From UBA4416 sp031539425 (lineage in GTDB: Bacteria; Bacteroidota; Bacteroidia; B-17B0; Aurantibacillaceae), in NCBI GenBank assembly GCA_031539425.1, contig JAVKLI010000080.1, forward strand, positions 1 to 20,220: DNA of 20,220 nucleotides, given 5' to 3'. Made by a program: the position numbers and the translations under genes. Of this stretch, positions 7,994 to 16,204 are shown piece by piece. The notes beneath the pieces were generated by a model. That model made no database searches and was not told the DNA's origin. It worked only from the letters and a program-made list of their open reading frames with translations. Numbering within the stretch: position 1 is the stretch's first letter; each line of letters starts with the position of its first letter.

Positions 7994-9445
7994 ATGTCTG
8001 TTTACAATAATTATAAAGCTGTTATTGGATTAGAGTGCCACGTGCAGCTGCTCACTCAATCTAAAATGTATAGTAATGATGAGGCAGAATATGGTGGAAT
8101 GCCTAATGGTTTGGTTAGCGCCATTACACTAGGTCACCCAGGAACCTTGCCCGTTGTAAACACAAAGGCTATTGAATTTGCAGTAAAATTAGGTATTGCA
8201 ACGCATTCTCAAATAGATAAAAACATTGTTTTCGCTCGTAAAAATTATTTTTATGCCGATTTACCTAAAGGCTATCAAATAACGCAAGATGCCTACCCTA
8301 TATGCACCAAAGGTTTTGTAGATATTAAATTAAAAAACGGCACAGAAAAAACCATTCACCTTACACGCATTCACCTTGAGGAAGATTCTGGCAAAAGCAT
8401 TCATGATATTGACCCATTTCATTCTTTAATAAACCTAAACCGTGCTGGAACACCATTATTAGAAATTGTAACAGAGCCTGATTTTACGACTGGAGAAGAG
8501 GCTTATGCGTACTTAACGGAAATAAAAAAAATTATTAAATACCTTGATGTTTGTAACGGAAACATGGAAGAGGGCTCATTGCGCTGCGATGCCAATATAT
8601 CGGTAATGAAAAAAGATGCCACTGTGTATGGCAAAAAAGTGGAAGTGAAAAACATGAATTCGTTTAGAAACGTAGAACGTGCTATTGACTTTGAAATTAA
8701 AAGACAAATAGATTTATTAGAATTAGGTAAAAATATAGATGGTGAAACCAGAAGTTTTGATGCCGTAGCGGGTAATACATTTTCATTAAGAAGTAAAGAA
8801 AATGCCAATGATTACCGATATTTTCCTGAGCCAGATTTATCCCCTATTCAAATAACGCAACAATATATTGATTGTATTAAACAACAAATGCCAACATTGC
8901 CAAATGAATTAATAAAACAATATAAAACTCAATATCATCTTTCAGATTATGATGCGCACGTATTAACAGAATTAAAAGAAGTATCTAATTATTATAACGA
9001 AGTATTAAAGTTTACAAGCAATTACAAATCGGCAGCTAATTGGGTAATGGGGCCTGTTAAATCTTTTATAAATGAAAGAGCATTAACAATGGATCAATTT
9101 GAGGTATCTCCACAAACTATTGCTAACATTATAGAACTAATAGACACAGGTAAAATTAATAATGCCATAGCCACACAAAAACTGTTTCCCGCCATTATAA
9201 ATGAACCAAGCGCTAAAGCTATTGATTTAGCTACAAAATTAGATATACTGCAACAAAATAATACCAATGAAATTGAACAACATATAACAGAGGTATTACA
9301 AAAATATAGTGATAAAGTTACAGAATATAAAAACGGCAAGGTATCGTTACTAGGTTTATTTGTGGGCGAAGTAATAAAACTCAGCAAAGGTAAGGCCGAC
9401 CCTAAATTAATTAACGCTGAACTTAAAAAACATTTAGAAAAATAA
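7994..9445 (+). CDS. gatB: Asp-tRNA(Asn)/Glu-tRNA(Gln) amidotransferase subunit B
   Basis: Kinase and tRNA-binding subunit of GatCAB, which converts mischarged Glu-tRNA(Gln) and Asp-tRNA(Asn) to the amides. 483 residues, full length. Motifs: GLECHVQLLTQSKMY (12-26), RKNYFYADLPKGYQI (82-96), HLEEDSGKS (127-135), NRAGTPLLEIVTEPD (149-163) and YRYFPEPDL (about 273-281). A helical YqeY-like C-terminal domain ends in KGKADPKLINAELKKHL. The family usually reads GLEVH at the first motif; C15 here is a mild variation. gatA and gatC are not in the window, as is common in Bacteroidota where they are unlinked. First gene of a plus-strand run; rsgA starts 13 bases after it. Confidence 0.97.
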   Translation: MSVYNNYKAVIGLECHVQLLTQSKMYSNDEAEYGGMPNGLVSAITLGHPGTLPVVNTKAIEFAVKLGIATHSQIDKNIVFARKNYFYADLPKGYQITQDAYPICTKGFVDIKLKNGTEKTIHLTRIHLEEDSGKSIHDIDPFHSLINLNRAGTPLLEIVTEPDFTTGEEAYAYLTEIKKIIKYLDVCNGNMEEGSLRCDANISVMKKDATVYGKKVEVKNMNSFRNVERAIDFEIKRQIDLLELGKNIDGETRSFDAVAGNTFSLRSKENANDYRYFPEPDLSPIQITQQYIDCIKQQMPTLPNELIKQYKTQYHLSDYDAHVLTELKEVSNYYNEVLKFTSNYKSAANWVMGPVKSFINERALTMDQFEVSPQTIANIIELIDTGKINNAIATQKLFPAIINEPSAKAIDLATKLDILQQNNTNEIEQHITEVLQKYSDKVTEYKNGKVSLLGLFVGEVIKLSKGKADPKLINAELKKHLEK

Positions 9446-9458
9446 TAGGTAACACTAC

Positions 9459-10382
9459 ATGAAGGGTTTGGTTGTAAAATCTACTGGTAAATTATACCAA
9501 GTAAAAACAGAGCAAAACCAAATTATTGCCTGTACCTTAAAAGGTATTATTAGGCTCGAACAAAGAAAATCAACTAACCCCATTGCTGTTGGAGATACTA
9601 TAGAATATGATGCTGAACATTGCATTACTAACATCTATCCGCGTAAAAATTACATTATTCGTAAATCTATAAACTTATCCAAACAAACACATATTTTAGC
9701 TTCTAATCTTGACCAAGTATTATTAATAGCTTCGTTGCACTCTCCAAAAACATCATTAGGATTTATAGATCGATTTTTAATAACCGCCGAAGCTTACCAA
9801 ATTCCTATACAAATTATATTTAATAAAAAAGATTTATTGTCTCCAGAAGAAGAAGAGATGTGCCAACAAATTCAAAAAATGTATGAAACTATAGGTTACC
9901 CGTGTTTTATAATTTCTACTTTAAATGCTCAAGATATTAATCAAATTAAAAATGAATTAACTAATAAAATTACTTTAATAGCAGGGCATAGTGGGGTAGG
10001 TAAATCAACATTAATTAACGCTATTGAACCAACATTAAATTTAAAAACTAATGTTATTTCAAACACACATTTAAAAGGGATGCATACAACTACATTTGTA
10101 GAGTTACATGCTTTATCATTTGGAGGTTCTATTATAGATTCGCCTGGCATACAAGAGTTAGGCCTGGTAAAAATAGCTAAAGAAGAATTAAAAAATTATT
10201 TTAAAGAATTTAAAACAATTTCAAACCAATGCAAATTTAATAACTGTATGCATATAAATGAGCCGCATTGTGGCGTTATAAAAGCAGTTAGCATAAATCA
10301 AATTTCTAAAATTAGATACCAAAGTTATTTAGGTATATTAAATGGCGATGAAACCAACTGGAATGAATGGGAGTTGAAATAA
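9459..10382 (+). CDS. rsgA: Ribosome small-subunit-dependent GTPase A
   Basis: Assembly GTPase that checks late 30S subunits. 307 residues in the family's domain order: an OB-fold (about 1-65) with an N-terminal start (KGLVVKSTGKLYQV) typical of RsgA, then a circularly permuted GTPase with G4 NKKD (122-125) before G1 GHSGVGKST (176-184) and G3 DSPG (227-230). A zinc module follows with C258, C263, H265 and C271. The G4-G1-G3 order is diagnostic of this family. All key residues are present. It sits 13 bases after gatB, making a small translation-related pair. Confidence 0.97.
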   Translation: MKGLVVKSTGKLYQVKTEQNQIIACTLKGIIRLEQRKSTNPIAVGDTIEYDAEHCITNIYPRKNYIIRKSINLSKQTHILASNLDQVLLIASLHSPKTSLGFIDRFLITAEAYQIPIQIIFNKKDLLSPEEEEMCQQIQKMYETIGYPCFIISTLNAQDINQIKNELTNKITLIAGHSGVGKSTLINAIEPTLNLKTNVISNTHLKGMHTTTFVELHALSFGGSIIDSPGIQELGLVKIAKEELKNYFKEFKTISNQCKFNNCMHINEPHCGVIKAVSINQISKIRYQSYLGILNGDETNWNEWELK

Positions 10383-10421
10383 TTTTATGTAAACTTGTAC
10401 ATTACAAAAATTAATAAACTT

Positions 10422-10793
10422 ATGTACACAAAAACAACGCTTTTATTATTATTTAGTTTAATGACAAATGTTTTTTTTGCTCAAACTAAAAAACCTGCTC
10501 TTTCTGAAAAAGAAAAAATAGAGCAATTGATTGTATCTATTGAGCAACTTAAAAACGCTAAATTTTTGAGAAACGGTTCATTGTATGACGCAACAACAGC
10601 TGCAAAACATTTAAGGATGAAATGGAATAAAGCAGGTAGTAAAATTAAATCTGCACAAGAGTTTATTGATCAAATTGCCTCTAAATCTTCGATAACTGGC
10701 AATGAGTATAAAATTGTATTTGCAGATGGTAAAGAAATATTAGCAGGTACTTTTTTAAATGAAAAATTAAAAACCTTATCTACAATTAGATAA
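10422..10793 (+). CDS. DUF5329-like exported protein
   Basis: 123 residues beginning MYTKTTLLLLFSLMTNVFFAQ, a type I signal peptide with likely cleavage around Ala20-Gln21. The mature part, EKIEQLIVSIEQLKNAKFLRNG, then a segment with AAKHLRMKWNKAGSKIKSA and IASKSSITGNEYKI, looks like the DUF5329 family as I recall it. That family is small, periplasmic and of unknown function. A longer frame from a TTG at 10395 would add nine residues before the signal peptide and is unlikely. It lies 39 bases after rsgA. I know of no functional link to either neighbour. Confidence 0.82.
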   Translation: MYTKTTLLLLFSLMTNVFFAQTKKPALSEKEKIEQLIVSIEQLKNAKFLRNGSLYDATTAAKHLRMKWNKAGSKIKSAQEFIDQIASKSSITGNEYKIVFADGKEILAGTFLNEKLKTLSTIR

Positions 10794-10881
10794 TTTTTAA
10801 TTTACTCAATTATTACTAGCTATTCAAGAGTAATAATATAAAGCGAATTATGATAAATTTAACATAGATTACCCTATTCTG

Positions 10882-11610
10882 ATGCCCAAAAATATGACAA
10901 AAAACATCAAATTAGATATTTTAGCCATTGGGATTCATCCCGATGATGTTGAGCTTTCAGCCGCAGGAACTATTTTAAAACATATTAAATTAGGAAAAAA
11001 AGCGGGTATTTTAGATTTATCTAAAGGCGAAATGGGTACACGAGGAAATGCTAAAACAAGAAACCAAGAAGCGCTTGAAGCCTCAAAAATACTTGGTATT
11101 AATGTAAGACAACAATTAGATATTGAAGATTGTTTTTTTGAAAACAATAAATCAAATCAACTTAAAATTATTGAAGTAATTAGATACTACCAGCCCGACA
11201 TTGTATTATGTAATGCCATATCTGACAGGCACCCTGATCATTCTAGAGCTGCAAAGCTTGTAGCTGATGCTTGCTTTTATGCAGGTTTATCAAAAATAAA
11301 AACAACTGCTAATGTGCCATGGAAAATTAAAGCATTATACCATTATATTCAAGATCAGTATCTTCAGCCAGATTTTGTGATAGACATTACGCCACATTTT
11401 AATAAAAAAATGGAATCAATTTTGGCTTACAAATCTCAATTTTATAATCCAAATTCTAAAGAACCCAATACACCTATTTCATCAAAAGAATTTTTAGATT
11501 ATATAAAGGCAAAGGCCATACTGTTTGGAAGACCTATTAATTGTGCCTACGCCGAAGGCTTTACAAAAAGTAGAATTTTTGGCGTACAAAATTTATTTAA
11601 TTTACAATAA
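10882..11610 (+). CDS. bshB1: Bacillithiol biosynthesis deacetylase BshB1
   Basis: Zinc-dependent PIG-L/LmbE-family enzyme that removes the acetyl group from GlcNAc-malate in bacillithiol synthesis. 242 residues. Zinc-site motifs are HPDD (19-22) and DRHPDH (115-120, H120 as third ligand). KGEMGTRGNAKTR (48-60) and the C-terminal AEGF-KSRIFGVQNL (224-237) mark the BshB1 branch over other LmbE-like deacetylases. An alternative ATG at 10894 would give a start nearer the usual family N-terminus, and I cannot decide between the two. Cytoplasmic. bshA and bshC are not in the window. The 88-base gap in front contains a loose 9-bp AT-rich inverted repeat and no clear promoter. Confidence 0.92.
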   Translation: MPKNMTKNIKLDILAIGIHPDDVELSAAGTILKHIKLGKKAGILDLSKGEMGTRGNAKTRNQEALEASKILGINVRQQLDIEDCFFENNKSNQLKIIEVIRYYQPDIVLCNAISDRHPDHSRAAKLVADACFYAGLSKIKTTANVPWKIKALYHYIQDQYLQPDFVIDITPHFNKKMESILAYKSQFYNPNSKEPNTPISSKEFLDYIKAKAILFGRPINCAYAEGFTKSRIFGVQNLFNLQ

Positions 11611-11616
11611 TAAGCT

Positions 11617-12543
11617 ATGAAAAAAATATTAATTACAGGCTGTAACGGATTACTTGGACAAAAATTGGTATATCAATTAATAAATAATTCCGAATATAAA
11701 TGCCTTGCCACTGCAAGAGGTGAGAATAGGCTATTAACAAAAGTAGGCTATAAATTTTATAGTTTAGATATTACAAAAACAGATGAGCTAGAAAAAGTAT
11801 TTACCACCACCATGCCTGATATTATTATTAATACTGCTGCACAAACCAATGTAGATTTATGTGAAACTGAACAAGAAGAGTGCTGGAGCATGAATGTATC
11901 CAGTGTTCAAAATCAAATAACCGTATTAGAAATTTTAAAAAAAATACACCCTTTGTATAACCCTCATTTTATTCATCTTTCAACCGATTTTATTTTTGAT
12001 GGTACCCATGGTCCACTTGATGAAGAAGAAAAGCCAAACCCACTAAGTTATTATGCCAAAAGTAAATTGGCTGCCGAAGCGCTATTATTTAAAGCAAACG
12101 TAAACTGGTCTATAGCCCGTACCGTACTGGTTTACGGCATTACGGATAACATGAGTAGAAGCAACATTGTATTGTGGGTAAAAAATAATTTAGAACAGGG
12201 TAAATCAATTAATGTAGTAGATGATCAATATAGAACCCCAACCTTAGCAGAAGACTTAGCTATAGGATGCTTATTAATAGCCAAAAAACAAGCTTTTGGA
12301 ATTTATAATATTTCGGGTAAAGATTTTTTAAATATTTATGAAATGGCACACTTAGTGGCCGATTATTACAAATTAGATAAAGCTCTTATTAAGCCATCAA
12401 AATCAGAAGATATTAAACAGCCGGCCAAGCGCCCACCAATTACAGGGTTTATAATAGATAAGGCAATTAAAAATTTAGGATATAACCCTCGTACTTTTAA
12501 AGAGGGTATTGAGTTTATGGATACCCATTTTTTAAATAAGTAA
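11617..12543 (+). CDS. RmlD-like NAD(P)-dependent sugar-nucleotide reductase (SDR superfamily)
   Basis: 308 residues with a Rossmann fold: ILITGCNGLLGQ (G8xxG11xxG14), then NTAAQTNVDLCE (72-83), the catalytic S122-T-D and Y146-AKS-K150. DDQYRTPTLAEDLA (202-215) and RPPITGFIIDKA (272-283) match the RmlD substrate-binding family, which includes dTDP-4-dehydrorhamnose reductase. No rmlA, rmlB or rmlC is nearby, so a rhamnose role is not supported by context and I give no symbol. It starts six bases after bshB1 and is followed by the ABC ATPase 13 bases on, so all three are probably on one message. Confidence 0.85.
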   Translation: MKKILITGCNGLLGQKLVYQLINNSEYKCLATARGENRLLTKVGYKFYSLDITKTDELEKVFTTTMPDIIINTAAQTNVDLCETEQEECWSMNVSSVQNQITVLEILKKIHPLYNPHFIHLSTDFIFDGTHGPLDEEEKPNPLSYYAKSKLAAEALLFKANVNWSIARTVLVYGITDNMSRSNIVLWVKNNLEQGKSINVVDDQYRTPTLAEDLAIGCLLIAKKQAFGIYNISGKDFLNIYEMAHLVADYYKLDKALIKPSKSEDIKQPAKRPPITGFIIDKAIKNLGYNPRTFKEGIEFMDTHFLNK

Positions 12544-12556
12544 ACCCAATATTGTA

Positions 12557-13177
12557 ATGCAACCTATTGAAATTATACTAGATAATATTGGAAAGCAATA
12601 CAACCAAACCTGGTTATTTAAAAACCTCTCAAAGCAATTTTCAGTACAAGCAAAAACGGCTATATTAGGCTTTAATGGATCAGGAAAATCAACACTGCTG
12701 CAAATTATTGCTGGTTTTATTACGCCAAATAAAGGCTCTGTAAAATATCTATTAAACAATAAACAAATTTTAAATGAAAATATGTTTGAGCATATAGCTT
12801 TAACTGCCCCATATTATGAGCTCATTGAAGAGTTTACAGTTTTAGAACTGATTAATCATTCAGCAACATTTAAACCCTTTTTAACAACCTTAAATGTTAA
12901 TCAAGTTCTTGAATTATCAGAGCTGCAAGTTCACCAAAACAAAGAAGTTAAAAATTTATCAAGTGGTTTAAAACAAAGGCTTAAACTCTCATTAGCCATA
13001 TTGAGTCGTGCCTCCGTTTTGTTACTAGATGAGCCTACATCTAATTTAGATGTCAATGCCATCAATTGGTATCAGAAACTATTAAAGCAATATGCAAAAA
13101 ACAAAACGGTATTTATTTGCTCAAATTCTGTACCCGCAGATTATTTTGATTTTTGTAATGAAGAGTTGTTAATTTAG
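12557..13177 (+). CDS. Stand-alone ABC ATPase with altered Q- and H-loops
   Basis: 206 residues forming a single nucleotide-binding domain. Aromatic A-loop Y15, Walker A GFNGSGKST (38-46), signature LSSGLKQR (134-141), and Walker B LLLDEPTSNLD (155-165) are all intact. Two other conserved positions are not: the Q-loop area reads ALTAPYYE (81-88) with no glutamine, and the H-loop after the last strand reads VFICSNS (185-191) with no histidine. From memory, similar proteins with IAAPYLELIEEFT and ICSNQ occur elsewhere in Bacteroidota, so these look like family traits and not decay. No permease is adjacent. Its transport role, if any, is unknown. Last gene of the plus-strand run, converging on the porin gene. 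Confidence 0.88.
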   Translation: MQPIEIILDNIGKQYNQTWLFKNLSKQFSVQAKTAILGFNGSGKSTLLQIIAGFITPNKGSVKYLLNNKQILNENMFEHIALTAPYYELIEEFTVLELINHSATFKPFLTTLNVNQVLELSELQVHQNKEVKNLSSGLKQRLKLSLAILSRASVLLLDEPTSNLDVNAINWYQKLLKQYAKNKTVFICSNSVPADYFDFCNEELLI

Positions 13178-13233
13178 AATTTTTGTTGAAAGTGTTGAAT
13201 TAAATTAAAACAAAGATTTGTATAACAAAACCT

Positions 13234-14481
13234 TTAAAAATAACTCGATACACCAAACAATATCATACCAGTGTATTTTGGTAGATTACCTACTAAATCA
13301 ACCTCTTGCTGTAGGGTGTAGTTTAACCTTATTACTGTTGACCCTGTTGGCCTAAATGCAATGCTTGGCGTAATTAAAAAAGTGTCATCATACTTTTTAG
13401 CATTTGTGTCTCTAAATGTATCCATGTTAAAATCAACATATTCAAATCGGCAGCCAATATTTAGTTTGGCTTTTTCCCAACCTAATATATTACCCTTATA
13501 CACGGTGCCAACCACATCTATAAATGTACCCATTTGCTGCGAGGCATACACTTCACTAAATTTGGCAGGTAGTTGAATATACGCAGTTGCCAGTTCTGCA
13601 TTAATCATTAATTTATTATTAAAAAGATCGGTGTTAAAATCTACAGCCAATATACTAGCCGTTCTTTGCTCGTCAAATACTAAACCGTTCTTTTTCCATT
13701 TGTTATAAACGCCTGTTAAATAAGATATACCAAGCTCTCCAATTTTTCTATTTTTAATAGCTAATTTGCCTGTAAACATAGGTAAGCCGCTATTGCTTGT
13801 AACAAACTTTTCTTTATCTTCTTTTGCTTCTTGAAAAGAGCTTCTGTTTTTTTCATTGCCAATTAGCTTATCGTTAAATCCATTGGTTAAATAGGCTTCA
13901 TAGCCAAATGCCCATGATTGATAAAAATATTTCCCATATAATCCAAAGCCTGTGTTTGATAAGGTAGCTGGAATAATTTGAGTGGCAGATAGAGGTCTAT
14001 TAATAAAATCCCAGCGAGGCCCATCATGATTTTGATTAAAGGCGCCAATAGGATTTAGGACAATTCCACCTCTTAGTACAACTAATGGATGCAACTCCAT
14101 ATCTAAAATAGCATTTTCTATGTTAATTTCTTTAGTTCCTTCTTCAAATTCAAGCTCCGACATAAATTTTATTTTTTTAGAAATGGTGCTCGAAAAAAAT
14201 AAAGTAACTCTTTGCATTTGAAAATTAAAACCATCATTAATCCCATTTTTATTTACATAAGAGGTATTGGCTTCTAAATAGCCGCCAATAGCAATGGGAG
14301 CTTTGTTGGTTATTAAAAATGGTCGATTATATACAGCATCCATATTTAATTTTTTATTAGTAGTATCAGATGCTATAGGTGTTTTTAGCATAGTACTATC
14401 TTGAGCTTGAGTATTTAAAAAGGTTACTATCATACATAGTAAAATATAAAAGTACTTATAAATAGATGTAAATATTTTCAT
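13234..14481 (-). CDS. Outer-membrane porin, OprO/OprP-like
   Basis: 415 residues with a signal peptide (1-26, ending NTQA before Q27) and a mature part of repeated short amphipathic strands ending in a C-terminal Phe (FGVSSYF), as outer-membrane barrels do. The order of features resembles phosphate-selective porin O/P-type barrels: an early GGYLEANTSYV strand, FQMQRVTLFFSSTIS, then ELEFEEGTKEINIENAILDM, GGIVLNPIGAFNQNHDGPRWDF, and several later strands. The solute is not predictable here. The start codon lies inside the Rieske gene: the two overlap by 26 bases in different frames, which suggests translational coupling. Third gene of the DHOR-Rieske-porin operon. Confidence 0.85.
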   Translation of the reverse strand: MKIFTSIYKYFYILLCMIVTFLNTQAQDSTMLKTPIASDTTNKKLNMDAVYNRPFLITNKAPIAIGGYLEANTSYVNKNGINDGFNFQMQRVTLFFSSTISKKIKFMSELEFEEGTKEINIENAILDMELHPLVVLRGGIVLNPIGAFNQNHDGPRWDFINRPLSATQIIPATLSNTGFGLYGKYFYQSWAFGYEAYLTNGFNDKLIGNEKNRSSFQEAKEDKEKFVTSNSGLPMFTGKLAIKNRKIGELGISYLTGVYNKWKKNGLVFDEQRTASILAVDFNTDLFNNKLMINAELATAYIQLPAKFSEVYASQQMGTFIDVVGTVYKGNILGWEKAKLNIGCRFEYVDFNMDTFRDTNAKKYDDTFLITPSIAFRPTGSTVIRLNYTLQQEVDLVGNLPKYTGMILFGVSSYF

Positions 14482-14896
14482 TATCTGTTGTTGTTAAATA
14501 GGTTTTTAGGTTTTGATCGGCAGGTGGGTTTTGTACAACTCCGTGCGATGAAAATTCGCTGCCATGGCATGGGCAAATTAAAAAGTCGCCATTGTTTTGT
14601 AATTCGCAGCTATTGTGTGAACATTCCATTAATACTGCTGAATATAGATTATTGGGTAGTTTAAATATGCATATTGGAAAATTAATTTGATTGGATTTTA
14701 CAATTATAAATTTTCTTTCAGTGGTTTTATTTTTAGCTTGGTTTATAAATTCGAGCTTTGAAATAGTAATTTTATTATTATTTATTTGATGTTGAGCATA
14801 GTAGTTTGTGCTAGAACAACCATTGAGTAAGCCTACCATTACACTTGAGCCTAAGCATAAAAAGCCACATTGTTTAAAAAATGTTTTTCGATTCAT
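14456..14896 (-). CDS. Exported single-domain Rieske [2Fe-2S] protein
   Basis: 146 residues. The N-terminus has NRKTFFKQ, a lysine variant of the twin-arginine motif, then a hydrophobic stretch ending in LLNGC (C27), so it may be a Tat-exported lipoprotein. The cluster motifs are CSHNSC (92-97) and CPCHGS (108-113). Ligands are predicted to be C92, H94, C108 and H111. C97 and C110 are also kept, the pair that forms a disulfide in high-potential Rieske proteins of the bc1/b6f type, so a high-potential cluster is likely. A GTG one codon upstream (14899) could also start it. It follows the DHOR gene by 8 bases. No cytochrome b is nearby, so this is not an ordinary bc1 operon. Confidence 0.9.
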   Translation of the reverse strand: MNRKTFFKQCGFLCLGSSVMVGLLNGCSSTNYYAQHQINNNKITISKLEFINQAKNKTTERKFIIVKSNQINFPICIFKLPNNLYSAVLMECSHNSCELQNNGDFLICPCHGSEFSSHGVVQNPPADQNLKTYLTTTDNENIYIYL

Positions 14897-14904
14897 CACT
14901 AAGG

Positions 14905-16140
14905 CTACAAAGATTTTAAAAACGATATTAGTTTTTGTTTATCATTAGATGATAATTGCACAAATTTGTTTTTACTATTTGTAGCTTCTCCACCATGGAT
15001 CATGATAGCCTCTTCTATACTTTTTGCCCTACCATCATGCATTAAAAAATAATTACCGCCTTGTGCATTTTGCGATAATCCAAGCCCCCATAATGGTGCA
15101 GTTCTCCACTCTGCAGGTAAGGCTGTTCCTTCGGTGTATCCATCATTTAATTCGGGGCCCATATCATGTAACAATAAATCTGTGTATGGGTAAAACTCTT
15201 TTAAACTTAAAGTATTAATGTATGAAAAGCCAGTTTTTAATTTTTCTACATGGCAATCGTTACAATTTAGTTGAGTAAATAATTTAGAACCTTGTATTAC
15301 ATCTGCATTATTTTCACCCCGTCTTAATGGCTCTTTTAGGGTTTGAATATAAAATACAGTGGCGTTTAGTTCAGAGTCCTTAATATCAGGGTCTGTTGTG
15401 TTATTACTTTGTGTACCGCTTAAATAATTATATGGATTTTGCGACATAAATGTGGTTGTAACTCCTATATCTTGATTAAAAGCTTGCACACATTGTTGGT
15501 GCAAGTTGTAAGTGCTAGCTTTTTTACCAAACCTGCAAATGTATCTGTTGGTGTTTGTTTTGATGGCATTATTAAATGGGGTAACCCAACTAGGTATAGT
15601 GTTCCATGATACTCTGCCAGAAATACCATCATTATTTTTATCTGTAGGGTCTGACAGGGCAATTAAATCCGACTCAGGTACCAGTTCTATATAACCATTA
15701 CCAGCTACAATAGGTGCTATTAATTTGGTTGATGCAGCACCAGTAGGAATTTCCTCTCCAGTATATCCTACAACATAATTATGCTGTAATTGTGGCCCGC
15801 CTTTAGCCATAAAAGTATTACCGCTAGTTGTATCAGATTGACCAAATCGTGTTAAGGTAGTAAATGGATGCCCCCTATTATCACCTGAATGACAACTAGA
15901 GCAAGATGATGCTACAAATATAGGACCTAAGCCTGTTTCTTTAGTGTATACTTCATCAAATTCTTCACTACCTTCCATAAATTTTACAAGTTGTTCATTG
16001 GTTAATCCATCTAATGGTGGATCTAAAACAGTGTTTGGATTTGGCTCCAAAGGCATAATTGTATTACAGGATATTTGAAATACTATAATTACAACAATGA
16101 TAATTGATATTTTAAAAAATTTAGGTCTATTTAATTTCAT
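14905..16140 (-). CDS. Di-haem DHOR-family (DUF1111) c-type cytochrome lipoprotein
   Basis: 411 residues from the ATG. A hydrophobic signal ends in the lipobox FQISC (C25), so it is probably membrane-anchored in the envelope. Two c-type haem motifs are present: CSSCH (80-84) and CNDCH (293-297). The flanking text, GDNRGHPFTTLTRFG after the first, and APLWGLGLS plus FLMHDGRAKSIEEAIMIHGGEA near the end, matches the DHOR family ('thiol oxidoreductase', putative peroxidase), whose real substrate is generally not established. A frame from TTG at 16155 is possible, but the -7 promoter element covers that codon, so I chose the ATG at 16140. First gene of the operon with the Rieske protein and porin. 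Confidence 0.9.
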   Translation of the reverse strand: MKLNRPKFFKISIIIVVIIVFQISCNTIMPLEPNPNTVLDPPLDGLTNEQLVKFMEGSEEFDEVYTKETGLGPIFVASSCSSCHSGDNRGHPFTTLTRFGQSDTTSGNTFMAKGGPQLQHNYVVGYTGEEIPTGAASTKLIAPIVAGNGYIELVPESDLIALSDPTDKNNDGISGRVSWNTIPSWVTPFNNAIKTNTNRYICRFGKKASTYNLHQQCVQAFNQDIGVTTTFMSQNPYNYLSGTQSNNTTDPDIKDSELNATVFYIQTLKEPLRRGENNADVIQGSKLFTQLNCNDCHVEKLKTGFSYINTLSLKEFYPYTDLLLHDMGPELNDGYTEGTALPAEWRTAPLWGLGLSQNAQGGNYFLMHDGRAKSIEEAIMIHGGEATNSKNKFVQLSSNDKQKLISFLKSL

Positions 16141-16152
16141 ATTTTTTTTTGA

Positions 16153-16160
16153 CAAAGATA
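16153..16160 (-). promoter_or_regulatory. -7 promoter element for the DHOR-Rieske-porin operon
   Basis: TATCTTTG on the minus strand (16160 to 16153) fits TAnnTTTG. Transcription would start near 16147, leaving only about seven bases before the ATG at 16140, and it overlaps the upstream TTG, which argues against that start. It lies in the 64-base gap after ctaA. No recognisable -33 box was found. Confidence 0.5.
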
Positions 16161-16204
16161 AATAAAATTAACAATATTTAGAACTATTCTAAATAATAAA
16201 AACG

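Noticed and set aside
7933..8010. 25-codon frame beginning at an ATG before gatB
   Set aside because: It overlaps the gatB promoter element and start, and its hydrophobic content follows from AT-rich sequence.
8503..9387. Minus-strand open frames of 97-101 codons inside gatB
   Set aside because: Both are antisense to well-matched gatB sequence and look like compositional shadows.
10809..10837. 9-bp inverted repeat ATTATTACT/AGTAATAAT in front of bshB1
   Set aside because: It is purely AT-rich but for one pair, has an 11-base loop and no T-run or promoter next to it; I could not separate it from chance in this composition.
12557..13177. ABC ATPase as a pseudogene because of missing Q- and H-loop residues
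   Set aside because: The frame is intact with all other motifs, and the same substitutions appear to be usual for the Bacteroidota relatives I recall.
15465..15694. Short open frames on both strands within the DHOR gene
   Set aside because: The DHOR frame has both haem motifs and conserved end motifs; these are shadows in other frames.
16141..16155. TTG start adding five codons to the DHOR protein
   Set aside because: The codon overlaps the -7 promoter element, and the added residues are not needed for the signal peptide.
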